Shown here: positions 51,901 through 64,000 of the stretch, in pieces | How the letters are laid out: each line of letters begins with the position of its first letter | How positions within the stretch are numbered: the stretch's first letter is position 1 | Assembly: GCF_027744825.2 (NCBI RefSeq) | Contig: NC_071334.1 | Coordinates: forward strand, 57,662,937-57,726,936 | Direction: 5' to 3' | Source: Synchiropus splendidus | Taxonomy: Eukaryota > Chordata > Actinopteri > Syngnathiformes > Callionymidae | Length of the DNA: 64,000 nt | Position numbers and translations under genes: made by a program | Notes under the pieces: model-generated | What the model saw: only the letters and a program-made list of their open reading frames with translations | What the model was told of the DNA's origin: nothing | Databases searched by the model: none

Positions 51901-54900
51901 CCTCCGATGGCTTCACTTCCCACATAACACTGCTGAACCAGACGGCTGTTGGAAAAACTTGAGCGAGAAAACGTGAGAGACTGTCAAGTGTGCTGTGGGA
52001 AATGATCATGAGCAGTTACAACGTGTTGATGGTTTATTAACTTGAGGAGATGACGTGGATGCAGAATGAGCATGAGATTCGGAAATGAACTCCTAAATGT
52101 GAGGAATTCAGAATGTGAATAATTATTTTTAGGTTAGCTTTGAAGGGAGAGGCAAATAATGTTAAGGATTTATCTGGAAATTAACTGCTGTACCATAAAA
52201 TCATGCAGTGGAGGTAAATTACGAACTGTATGCCGACCTTAACCCTGTACAGCCAGAAAAATATGCCCATATTGTTATCCAATAATCTGGGTTACGGTTG
52301 AATCTGTCAGGATGCATGCCTTCTAGCGGAAGAAACTATCTGAAGTCCACCAAAAAATGAACAAGTGTAATGAAACAGTCAACACTGTACATTATTCATT
52401 CATATATTTTCTGTCATCACTCAAGCTCATATTGTTTCTGACATGCTTCAATAACATTAACATACTATGAGACAGAATAGAACTTTTATGAGATAAACCT
52501 TAAATGTGAAAAGAAAAGACGTGGTTTGATATTAGTCTTGTTTCTGCTCCTTCTGTTTCCATGTAATATTTATACTTCTTTCTGCTGCATGTTTTGAAGT
52601 CAGACTCAAATTAACTTTGTCTTGTCTTGTATGACCACAAATCCTTGAAGTCCAGATAGATTATTTGTTGTGAAAACACACCCTGGGATTATAATTTTTA
52701 GCATACAACTATAAAAAGGTTATGGGTTTCCCTTAAAACAACCGCTCAGATCCTCCGCCTCATCCTCCATAGTCCAACAATTGGGTCCACAAGTTGATCT
52801 GACGAAAGTAAAATATTTAGGAGACTTCCTATTATTTACTAAAATGTGTTTGTCAGATGAGCTCTGGATTTTTATCAATGGGATTTTACAAATTAAGTTA
52901 AGTGAGCAAGTCATGAGAACACAACATAGCACCTTATGCTGTCATTAGAAAATGGAGGGAAAAAAAACAATTGGAAATAAGAAAAAAAAACATGCTTTAG
53001 TGATCTTTTGAAGTTTTCATCTTCTTAATGTTGTTTTACTACTTCAGAGGTGTGTATTCTTGACATCAAACACACTCTTCAGACACCAGAACACACAATT
53101 CGCCTCAGGTGCACCAACAAATACAAACACACCTCTCAGACCTTTAAGAACACTCCATTCAATTTACAATCAAACACGTGCCAAAATTCACACACCCTCA
53201 AACTCATCAACACGTACAACAAGCAACCATTTAATACGCAGATTACATCACGCGCACATGCACAGCTGAGATTCAATCCAATTGCAGGTGCCTCCCAATT
53301 CAATTAAGACACTGAGAGATGTGTCTTTTGATCTCAGTATTGGCTATCGGAAACACACACCTGATGCTTGTGGCACCGGAGGCCTTATTTCTCGCACACA
53401 ATACGGCTAGAAGCTAACATCATCTGGCTCGCGGTAACAACAGCATGGCGGCGATCATGCTGTTTTGAGAAGTACAAAAGAGAGTGATCCTCGGGATTCA
53501 ATTATGCAGTCTTGATATGAGAAATATGCTTCTTTATACGCCACTCTCATGGTGGTGTGTGTAAAGAACAAGCTGTCCTCACTAACAACTAACAAGAAGT
53601 TGTATATATATATATATATATTTGCCTGACGTTATAGAAAACAAGATTCATATATGAGCCGTCTGACTGTGGAGCAGTGGTGCAGGACACTGATATCAAA
53701 TTACAATGCAGTTTTAATTGAGCTGCAGATCACATTCAAATGAAATATAAATAGGCTTTTAAAAATGGTTTCAAAGTTGTGTGCGTTGTGGTCATGTTAC
53801 AAATTGCATGGAATGCTTTCGTTGTACCAGATGTCCTGTCCACATGTCTCACTCCGGCCTGGAGCAGAAGATGGCCCTTACGTGACTTAAGTCTGACACC
53901 TCTGTGGTCAAGAGGAGTATCAGTGTGTTACTTTCATAAGAAATATGCACAAGTTTGATCTTATTAAAATAAGATACTTTAACCAAACCTAATTTTCTTT
54001 GGCACGATGGCACAGAACCCTGAGGAACTAATTCATGATATGAATTGGGGTGGGGCATTCGGATGGGGAAGATAATCATGGAAAGAAACGCTACTAGGAG
54101 TGAAATTATTATTTTTGAACATGGCAAGTGTCCTGTGTTGAATTGGTATTTTGCATATGGAAGGTTAAAGTGCCATCCCGCTGTATTCAACCCATGAAAC
54201 AAATCTCTCTGTTCCCCCGGGGCCATGGTGTCATTGTATGTTTTTTGTGCATAATGCATAGTGAAGTTAAATTGCACATATGTGTATGCGAATGAATTTA
54301 AAAATGGTGATGTGCGTGTGTGTGTGTGTGTGTGTGTGTGATCCTACACTCAACTCAATGGGGATTCATTGGGCAACAATGAAAAAAATGAAATGCTTTC
54401 AGTCCGACAGATTGCTATACGACTTGGTCACAGCGCTGTGAATGTGAAGCAGACTATGATGGTTATGAGGACTGACAGAACCCACACACACCTGCGCAGT
54501 TTTAGCACCCAAACTGACAGTAAACATGTCAATTCATTTAAAACAGTAAGTCTAGACCCAGAAAATACATGAAATATATGTCTGTAAGAAACAAAGGTTT
54601 TTACAAGTCTGGCATTTTCGGAAGGTCAGTTAAAAATAAAGTATATATTTTACATAAAACAAATAGAATTGGTTAAAAATAACACAATTTAATGCCAATG
54701 AATGACAAAAGTCAAAGAAAAAGAAGATACACGAAAGATTGTACTGAGATAAGGCACACATTTATACTTGCTTTAAAGGCGACTGGACTACATCTAAGAG
54801 TTTGACTAACACAAAACAAAGAAATGAGTGATAATTATTTCTTTCAAGTCAAATTTGTCAACATGGCTCATTGATTTTATTGAGAAACTTGATATTATGC

Positions 54901-54902
54901 CT

Positions 54903-54904
<2 letters not shown>
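48901..54904. other. Intergenic, no gene seen
   Basis: Six kilobases without recognised coding sequence. (AC)n at 49109-49129, a short (TA)n at 53603-53621 and (GT)n at 54315-54340. The 142-residue minus frame at 53849-54277 has no domain. The 53050-53270 stretch is AC-rich, giving overlapping low-complexity frames. Confidence 0.45.
54315..54340. repeat. (GT)n microsatellite
   Basis: About 12 GT units after a GTGATGTGCGTG lead-in. Confidence 0.95.

Positions 54905-54936
<32 letters not shown>
54905..54936. repeat. Poly-T run
   Basis: 32 consecutive T. It could be the tail of a minus-strand retrocopy, but the flanking sequence shows no recognised element. Confidence 0.95.
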
Positions 54937-54937
<1 letters not shown>

Positions 54938-55859
54938 AGGAGTTGTTTCCTCGTCCTTCTGTTTCCTCTACAGATGGTCTTCTCAAATATCCGACATACA
55001 TTTCCTCTCTCAACACTAACCAACTGCACAGCGTTAGTTTAAGAATGATGAGCCCACTTTTTATGGGTTTTTATGTCGGGTTGTCCTCAGTGCCATAACT
55101 AAATACAATCAGTCCTGTCAGTGCGTGAATTTCCTGCTCGATGACAGACTCCATCTGACTTCCTTGGAAATGTATTTTCCTCCCATGCAAGAACGATGTT
55201 CTTATATTGTCAAATCATACCCTTGTGCTGCACTTTTGCACTGTATATGTTCAGATATTGTCACTTAAAGGTCACACGTTAAACTTACTTACAACCTTTT
55301 CATAAGCATGCAGTTTATAAAAATGCGAGAGAAAGATTTTTCTGGTTTTGGTGTTGTTTTATCATGAAACAATTGAATTACAACAGGGCAAAAGTGGCTG
55401 AAATCAGCCCAAGTCTTGGGTAAAATGAAAGTGAAATTGAAGAAATTGAGAGAAAATGCATATCGTGTCTCATCCTTCCTTTGAATTGTTGTTTGTATGT
55501 AGGATAAATGCAAAGTCCATTAGTGCTGAAATGCTTCAGGAGGGGGAACCTATATGAATTATTCATAAACTAATTGTTTATTCACGCTAAATACTTGGTA
55601 ATTATGGTGTTGTTTAGAGTAAACTTTTGGTGAATATTCCATGATTATATCTAGTCAATTTGAACAAGACACTAATAGTACTATTAAAGTAGTAGCAGTA
55701 CTTCATAATGATTCATTACTGGCTAATATGCTGCCAATACACATATGAATATGTTGTTTATTTAGGGGAATAAATGTTCCCTAATCTATAGTGTGACCTC
55801 AAAATGCTATCAAACGAAAAAGCATCACCTCCTTTGTCATCAAATCCAGGCATTTCGGT
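54937..55859. other. Intergenic, no gene seen
   Basis: AT-rich; no coding or repeat family recognised. Confidence 0.4.
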
Positions 55860-56360
55860 TCAGTCTACACTACAGAGTGTTTCAATCTGAAGCCAGATCT
55901 GGTCCACGGGCCTGGACAGGGATAATGTGCTGGTCTGCTTCTATATTGGTTTTATTTTGGTATCCGCACTTCCTCTATCCTCTCTTGTGTTTTCTCCAGC
56001 TTCACATATGGCACACAACTGGAACTAATCCTGAATCACCTGCTGGAGGTGGCAGCCTCTATATTCCACCCAGTTCCAGTCTTGTGTGACAGATCCTTGA
56101 GTTTCCAGACTGGGAAAGAACCTACGTGTACTTGTTGACTCTTGGATGTTTTTGCCTTACCTGAGATGGCATTGGTTCCTGTGATTTCCAAATTTCTACT
56201 TCCCTTGGTTGCTCATTTGTTTTCTCCCCAGTTTGGTGGACATTTTGGATTTGGTACAAATGTGGACTCCTGATTATTAGAGACTTACGTGTTTTTGCCT
56301 TGGTGTTGCTCCCACAACAATTGCACAATAACCCACACAGATAATACATATGTTTGTTTG
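55860..56360. mobile_element. Possible LTR-retrotransposon or unclassified repeat fragment
   Basis: A run rich in short T-rich phrases: TCCTGAATCACCTGCTGGAG, GTGTGACAGATCCTTGAGTT, GTTTTTGCCTTGGTGTTGCT. It resembles fish solo-LTR or related repeat consensus sequences from memory. No terminal TG...CA, target duplication or protein was confirmed. Confidence 0.25.
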
Positions 56361-57249
56361 TTGTTACTTTTGTTGGTCAGAAGTTGGAGAAGGTAAAATG
56401 AGACAACCGGATCTCAGTTGAAGAAGGGACGACTCGCTACGGTGGAACTGATCATATGACAGCCCCAAGTGGGTTTGGTTTGTGAGTCAGGAAAAGACGG
56501 AATGTGAAATTGAAGTGGTGAAGCATCATGAGGATGCCTTATCAAGTCTGAGGAAGAAAAAGCCGAAAGGCTGTTGGAGCGCTGTCCCTGTTTGGTAGTG
56601 ACTGAAAGCATTAGATTGGGTCAAATTTTTTAAGGTTCTAGATTGGCAGCCCCCTGAACACCTGCTGAGTAAATCGTCTTAGAAATCTGGAATGTTTTGG
56701 CTGGGGATTTTGGGGCGAGGGAAGTCTAGGCCTTTTAACCTTGGCAGCGGCCCCAGCTCCCAGACTTCATGCACATGAACCTGAAGAAGATGGATATAGC
56801 TTGTAAAGTACCTTTACTCAAACAAGGTGCACTTCAAAGGAACCATTTATCATTACAAACTATATCTAGCTGAAAAAGATGAGGATGCGGATGCTGCAGA
56901 AAGAGTGCAACTCTAGTCCAACCTGATTTAAAACCCATATGAATTGAACGCACAGTTAAAATGCCACCAGGAATACAAGCTACTCTCAACTCACTGCAGC
57001 AAAGATCAATCTAAATCAACACAGTACTTAGTGCTATAATTCTGTCACCAGGATCCGTTTGGGCGGAGAAACATATAATAATGATTTGTTCATGATGGGG
57101 TTGTTCATATCGATGTTGTGTGTTTATGGATCGGCAGTGTTGTGCCGTGTTTGTGCTCGTATTCATGGTGGGCCAATGCTTAAAAGGAGGAGAGGGAGTG
57201 TTGTCTCACTGTTTGCACTAAATGGGCCATAAAACACACCTAAAAGGCA
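56361..57249. other. Intergenic, no gene seen
   Basis: No coding sequence recognised. Confidence 0.4.
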
Positions 57250-58060
57250 GAAGGGGTCGATGGAAAGGGCTGACGGCCTCCTGCGTAAAACTTACAGCTG
57301 TCAAATAAACAAATATGGAGTCACAGTAAAGGCGTGATCACATGCAGATGGATTCAGTGGCACCTCTTAACGCCGCTTGATCCCTTGAATCCCACGTCTC
57401 GTAAGGGTGAATTACCTTATGGGATTAAGGAATGGAATAGAGATTTCACCTTGTGAGTTGGACATATAATTGCACAGATCTCTGCAATATTTTCCAGTGA
57501 CATGTAGCAGTCTCAGCACTATGTCAGATCAAACATGAATAGTGAATGCATCAACCTAAGCTATTCCGAGTGATCTCAGTAGCTTGTTGGCAACAAAAAA
57601 TAAATATCCTCAACCTTTATTTAATAGTTTAGTCAACGTTTTTTTCATTATGTTGCATCAAGTTTTCCACAAGTTTTTTTTAATTTTCTTACTAAAAATC
57701 GTGGGTTTTCATATGGCCTTTCGGGAAGATGAATTACTTTACCTTCAGAGGTCAGTGTCTTCACAAAACAGTTCATAATTTTGTGAAGCGATTTTTTTCC
57801 AGGCTTATCTAAGCGAAATACCGCAAGAAAATTGTTCATTTCAGAGAGCAGCTGTGAGACACTTTCTTCCTATTCTCAGATGATTAGAATGCCAGCGTCG
57901 CTCCATGTGTGCATCCACTCCTTACCCATATATCCAGCCATCCACCCCCCTGAACAATTCAATGTTGAAGCAATCTCACAGCAGTCAAAAGCTTCTCTCG
58001 CGGCAAAATTAATTTGACAGGTTTGCATTAAGGCACCTGATCAATACCCACTTAGAGCCG
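57250..58060. promoter_or_regulatory. Candidate conserved noncoding elements (two blocks)
   Basis: Blocks at 57250-57440 (AACTTACAGCTGTCAAATAA, GGTGAATTACCTTATGGG) and 57880-58060 (AAAATTAATTTGACAGGTTT, GCATTAAGGCACCTGATC) have balanced composition and homeodomain/MEIS-type words. The AT-rich stretch between them (57540-57720) is unremarkable. Confidence 0.3.
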
Positions 58061-58751
58061 TGAGGGCTAAAGCCAAGAAAAATAACGCAGCAGCATCCCG
58101 TCTCTAGCAGATGAGAAAAAATGAAATTTGGACACTTTTCTTCCCCTCAATTGCTCGGCATGGTAAGCCCTGCCTTCCATCATAGGCACAGATAAACACG
58201 CGCACAGACACATGAACAAATGAACGCACATATATATACACAAGTTCTCCATCACCACCCTGACCTCCTTCCATTGATCGGCAGCCGTTAAGTTGACAGA
58301 GAGGCTGGGAGGTTGGTGCGTGTGCACGCGTTGGGGTTTGTGCGCGACTCTCACTAGACACATAAACAGAGAACAATCAACTACACAACCTTGATGGAGA
58401 CTGAATTTCAGTCAGAACTGGCTGCTGTTGATGAAAGACCCAAAAAAGAGTATAATTCTGGCCTACTTGGAAAGAAATACTGAGGAGGGACTTGTGAGTT
58501 GTGTCCCCAAAAAGTTTGCAAATAAAAGATAGAACAGATATAACGTCCAGAGAAATTAAGATTTGTCTAATTCACGTACTGATCCAGTCCCAAACATCAA
58601 CAACAACACCCCCAATGTATTTCATTTATTTATTTATTTTACATAGTCTTTGACTGGAAGTTGAACGTGACTCATACAACTACACAATGTATTGTTCACT
58701 TTATCAGAGATTAAGAAATCAACTGTATTTTTGTTCTCTAGTTGTGAACAT

Positions 58752-59055
58752 GTTTCAGCACGCCGCCATATTCCATATACTGTAGCCAAAGTTACAGTTT
58801 TTATCCTATTTTTTGATTAAATGCAGATGGGGTTTATTTTTAGTTCCTGGCATCATTTCATTTCATGTGATTGATCTCTTTATTTAAAATGAACTCTTTT
58901 AACTTAAGTTATTACACTTTTGTTATGTATAACATGTATAATAACATCGCAAAGTACCGAGTGTGTATCAATGTCCAAATGTTTTTCCATGAGCTGAAAA
59001 ATCCATATTCTAAAGGACAGACAACAAGCATCAGAGGTCAAGGCAAAGTTAACAT
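58752..59055 (+). repeat. Inverted duplication, left arm
   Basis: Reads GTTTCAGCACGCCGCCATAT at the outer end and CAAGGCAAAGTTAACATTT at the inner end. It is about 90% or more identical, by eye, to the reverse complement of 60351-60723 across most of its length, but lacks about 45 bp and 55 bp present in that copy. The parent family is not recognised. Confidence 0.85.
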
Positions 59056-59059
59056 TTCG

Positions 59060-60238
<1,179 letters not shown>

Positions 60239-60259
60239 GATATATAAGGCAAAGTTAAC

Positions 60260-60262
<3 letters not shown>

Positions 60263-60352
<90 letters not shown>
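60263..60352. repeat. (TA)n(TG)n compound microsatellite
   Basis: About 34 TA units followed by about 11 TG units, flanked by the inverted pair GGCAAAGTTAACA (60248-60260) and TGTTAACTTTGCC (60351-60363). Confidence 0.97.
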
Positions 60353-60353
<1 letters not shown>

Positions 60354-60723
60354 TAACTTTGCCTTGACCTCTGATGCTTGTTGTCTTTCCTTTAGAATAT
60401 GGATTTTTCAGCTCATGGAAAAATATTTGGACATTGATACACCCTCTGTACTTTGCAATGTTATTGTTGTACATAACAAAAGTGTAATAACTTAAGTTAA
60501 GAGAGTTTATTTTAAATAAAGAGATGAATCACATGAAATGAAATGATGCCAGAAAGAAAAAAATTAATTGTTTCACTTAAAATTATTACAATTTCAAAGA
60601 GGCCTAAACTTGTGGAAAAACCCCATCTGCATTAAATCATAAAATAGGATAAAAACTATAACTAGTATATGATAAAGTATGTATAATAGTAATTTATAAA
60701 GTATATGAAATATGGCGTCGTGC
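60351..60723 (-). repeat. Inverted duplication, right arm
   Basis: Reverse-complement partner of 58752-59055. It starts TGTTAACTTTGCCTTGACCT and ends GGCGTCGTGCTATA where another short TA tract begins (60724-60747). It retains internal segments missing from the left arm. Confidence 0.85.
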
Positions 60724-61191
60724 TATATATATATATATATATATATACTGGTGGATAAAGTGTTTGACAAAACATGACTGAATAGGAAAATGTCAGCAGG
60801 AATCAAGGATTATCTCATCTGTCTCTGTCTCCTCCAAAACAGAATTAAAGTCGGCAGGTGGGGTGAGCGTGGACATGAAGGAATGGAGCCAGTCTCTTCC
60901 TGAAGGTTGCTCATTTTCTTTAGACAAGAGTCTATGTTGAACTGACATCGTTAGTCAACCAAAAGACCTCGAAAGTAGAACTGTGTCCTCTTGTAACTCT
61001 ATCCGCTCACTTCTGTATGGATTGCTTGCATTTGTCTCCTGCTCGCCTTTAAATCAGAGAAAAATAGAGCAATATTAAAGAGTCGACATTTTCTTTGCTT
61101 TGCTTTCCTTAGTTTTTTTTTTTCTCCCTTGCTTGCTTGCTTGTTTGTTTTGTTGTTGTTTGTCTTGCAACCTGTTTATGTCCCATCTTTT

Positions 61192-61256
61192 GTGAACCAG
61201 GAATGGGTAGCACTCACATCAGAACTCAACCCATTCCTGGTTCACGGATGTGAGTG
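61192..61256. repeat. Interleaved inverted repeats (A-B-A'-B')
   Basis: A = GTGAACCAGGAATGGGT (61192-61208), B = CACTCACATC (61211-61220), A' = exact reverse complement of A (61229-61245), B' = exact reverse complement of B (61247-61256). The two stems interleave rather than nest, a pseudoknot-like arrangement. Confidence 0.9.
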
Positions 61257-61679
61257 GGTCCAGTGACGGATGAAGGTCTCTGTGTGCTTACACTGAAGAG
61301 CATATCACATGGAAGCCCACTACTGCTGGTGTCAAACTCCCTCCATGTTCATGCCATTAAGATCGGTTCTGGATACGCTGAACTGTGGCGATGCAATTCT
61401 GCCACTGCATTGCCACTTTCAGGGACGTTCCTCCCTGCTGGGCCCCATTAGAGAAGACAGGCAGGTGAACAAGTGAACATGGAAAACAAGTTCCTCTAGG
61501 CGCTACAGAAACGCGGTCCAGCCTCCCCAGGCCCTTCAAACCCCCACTCACCCAGCGCACACAGCCTCAGCTTCCCTCAGCCAAATGTAGATTGGAGCAG
61601 ACATCGATAAATAATTTAGAGGTCCTGAGACTTTTAAGTAGGAATCTCTGTAGTGTGAATTGCAGTAACTTCTGACGGG
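61257..61679. other. Intergenic, no gene seen
   Basis: Balanced-composition sequence, no recognised gene. Confidence 0.35.
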
Positions 61680-62230
61680 GCATCAATCAAAGCAGGTTAA
61701 GAAGGCGCTAACGTCGGCACAATGAGGAGAAGCCTTTTGTTAAACCTCATCAGCTTGTCTCCAACCTTTGATGGGACATTTGAATTCATCCATTTAAAGC
61801 CTGAATCACTTAGAGGATGGGGAGAGACAAAGAGGTGCTGCAATGCAGCTCTTTCCCGTGAAGGAACCCAAATCTGCGGCACGAGTGCAACACAATTTGT
61901 TGATAGCAGAAGAAAACCAAATGAAATGTCAGACCAGACAATTTCTAACTCTCACCGGTTCCCTCTGATCAAACACAGCGCGCCGTGTGATCAGACTCGG
62001 GCACAGTGTCACACACTTCCTGCTCATTTCACATATTCAATTGTTTTCCATTTTGATGACAATAACTCCCCTGATGCGTCAGACCTGCTCTCCATAAGGA
62101 AACTGTTTGAGGGATACATGTGATCAATTGGTCGGCCAGAACAGAGCTGTCAAATTATGTAAATGGCAATGTTACAGGGGTTTTACGCAGACAAACATTT
62201 TAACCGGAATGCAGAGACTGCAGGGGGAAA
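61680..62230. promoter_or_regulatory. Candidate conserved noncoding element
   Basis: A long repeat-free block with AACCTTTGATGGGACATTTG (TCF/LEF-like CCTTTGAT), TTCAATTGTTTTCCATTTTG (SOX-like) and GAGCTGTCAAATTATGTAAA (MEIS-like TGTCA). A 133-residue frame crosses it on the plus strand with no recognised domain. Confidence 0.32.
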
Positions 62231-62245
62231 TGTGCGTCTGAATGG

Positions 62246-62267
62246 CACACACACACACACACACACA
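62246..62267. repeat. (CA)n microsatellite
   Basis: About 11 CA units; further CA tracts lie at 62400-62420 and 62507-62535. Confidence 0.95.
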
Positions 62268-62535
62268 GACGAACAGACTAGGCTGGATTCTCTGGTGTCA
62301 TCAGCAGATGTGTACATACCCTCATCTCAATACAATACAGATAAGCTAATAGCCTCAGAGGCTCCCTGCCTGCTTCTGATCTACATAATATCACTTGTAA
62401 CACACACACACACACACACCTTACGCCAAAACCCTTAACAGCTCTATCGCCAACCGTGGAGAATTACATAGACCTGGTTTACATAGAGGAAAGTGTCTTT
62501 CTCTCTCACACACATACACACACACACACACACAC

Positions 62536-64000
62536 TCACAGCACTTGTACCGCTATCTTTGTGGGGACATTTCATTGACTCAATTCACCATCCAGGACTC
62601 TTAACCAAACTTAAAGCTACTTAGAATGACCCAGTTATTTTGGAGTTTTAATCCTCGGATGTAGGCTCTACCTTCTAACCTTGCTGTTAAGGAGGTGTTT
62701 TTCCCAGAATTGGTCCTCACAAGAATATATAAACCAATCGCAGAAATGTGTGTGTGGAATTTCGTCCCATCAATCAGGAGGTGTCTGTGAGGCATTAATC
62801 GCTTCCCATTACTCTATATATCCTACATGATGGGAGGCACCCCACTGAGCCAGAGCCCCAAAATAGTCACATGAATGAAAAAACACATCAAAATGGGTCC
62901 TTGCTCTATCAACAGCTGCCACTTTGACTCCACTTCATGCCATTAATGACAACTGTCCACGCTCCAAACTCAATCCCAGGATTGTTATCTCTTCGCTAAA
63001 GGAAGAAAATGCACACTTTTTAACTCCTGAAATGTTATTTTGAATGCATCATTTCAAGGTCCCGAACCAACTGCAGTTGAGAATCAAGCCTGTTGCTTAT
63101 TATAAGGAGATGTCAAAGGCAGTGGAGATAGAAGGTGAACGGTGACAATGAATATACATCGTCCGCTACAAACAAAACATCATGATGTCATCTACTGATG
63201 ACCCATCGCTCCCAGCACTCCAAGCTGATGCACTGCAACAGTCTGCAACAGGACTTCAAGAGAGTCATTGCTTAGTCACAGGCAAAAATGAATCAACACA
63301 AATAGCGTAAATTAATCGTATATAAACTTTCTTTGGCAGGGAGCATTCGCCAGTTCATCATTAAACAATGTGATGTCATAACTAAATCCACCACGATGAA
63401 GGAGATTTATGATGATAAAGGAGAGGGTTGCACTTAAAAAGAATCAGGATTATAAGTACAAATAAATAAATGAATATGTTTTTTAAAAAGTTTGTTCATC
63501 ACTGGAGCAAATCCTCGGTTGCATAAGATCACATGTACAGATGTAGTTTAAATGAGATCACTCTGGTGTCAAATATTAAAATGTGGTTTACAGTAGTCCT
63601 CGATACACATGACACCTATAAATGTTAATAGTCATACACACTTGTAGCTTATTTCTAATGTGATCCCCTCAACAAAATGCATTAGAGTAATAAATGCATT
63701 GCAATTTCCACAGTGTTTCGGAGCTCAAAATATATAATCTACTGATGAATATTCCTCTCAGCCTGGTTGGTTATATTTGGGGGTCCTACAAATGGTCCTG
63801 GAACGGGACAGGTGTCATTCTTAATTGATCTATGATGTCTTTTATTGGCTGGAAGTGGGCGTGACTGAGCGAACATAACTATTGATCCACCCGGTCCCCA
63901 ATGCCTCTCCCTCCTCTTGAACCTTTGACCACAACTTTGGAAGGTCAGAGGTCAAGGCTTGGGGTCTGAACGGTGACACTGAAGTGATGCGCCGCCAGCC
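62536..64000. other. Intergenic to window end, no gene seen
   Basis: Unique sequence with no coding similarity recognised. Several balanced blocks (63000-63430, 63750-64000) may be conserved noncoding DNA. No neighbouring gene such as smad2 is reached. Confidence 0.4.

Noticed and set aside
53849..54277. 142-residue minus-strand open frame
   Set aside because: No domain, signal or neighbouring exon; probably chance.

Overview
The window is vertebrate genomic DNA, most likely from a percomorph-type teleost. It has split genes with GT-AG introns, long (TA)n and (GT)n microsatellites, fish-style non-LTR retrotransposon tails and small DNA-transposon derivatives. Species cannot be read from the sequence. 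I see one confident protein-coding gene; everything else is intronic or intergenic.

The gene is skor2 (Ski family transcriptional corepressor 2, also CORL2/FUSSEL18), on the minus strand between about 9.3 kb and 0.7 kb. I rebuilt seven coding exons by matching splice sites, codon phase and recalled similarity to mammalian SKOR2: 7815-5863, 5464-5404, 4365-4288, 1897-1832, 1736-1638, 1506-1439 and 771-715. The phases join without error into 793 codons plus a TGA stop. A 5' noncoding exon (donor after 9149, acceptor before 7846) and a CpG-rich promoter at about 9240-9480 are inferred. The protein has a Ski/Sno/Dac (DHD) domain, a zinc-binding SMAD4-binding-like (SAND-fold) domain, a long Ser/Pro-rich and acidic linker, and a C-terminal helical/coiled-coil segment. 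The small last exon gives a short tail ending RKEK...HLTK. A longer alternative C-terminus known from the family, if present, would lie beyond the left edge.

From about 9.5 kb to 64 kb I see no protein-coding gene. In tetrapods SKOR2 sits beside a large gene-poor interval next to SMAD2, so this is probably the upstream regulatory desert of skor2, though no flanking gene is visible to prove it. Several stretches combine normal base composition with dense homeodomain/POU/SOX/PBX-MEIS-like words and look like conserved noncoding element candidates (about 2.6-3.5, 23.8-24.5, 27.4-27.6, 39.5-40.15, 44.6-44.95, 48.45-48.9, 57.3-58.05 and 61.7-62.2 kb). These are inferences without an alignment.

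Mobile and repeat content includes a 616-bp pogo/Tigger-like element with TA target duplication (12691-13306), two copies of one retrotransposon 3' end with a (TTCTGA)n tail (29.7 and 42.3-42.5 kb), another retrotransposon 3' end at 18.3 kb, a fold-back element at 44.0 kb, long (TA)n tracts at 26.4, 29.6 and 60.1-60.3 kb, and a roughly 300-370 bp inverted duplication (58.75-59.06 versus 60.35-60.72 kb) around (TA)n/(TG)n DNA. An unusual interleaved inverted repeat (A-B-A'-B') lies at 61192-61256. I found no evidence of a novel gene system; the most interesting items are the gene reconstruction, the candidate enhancers and the palindromic structures.
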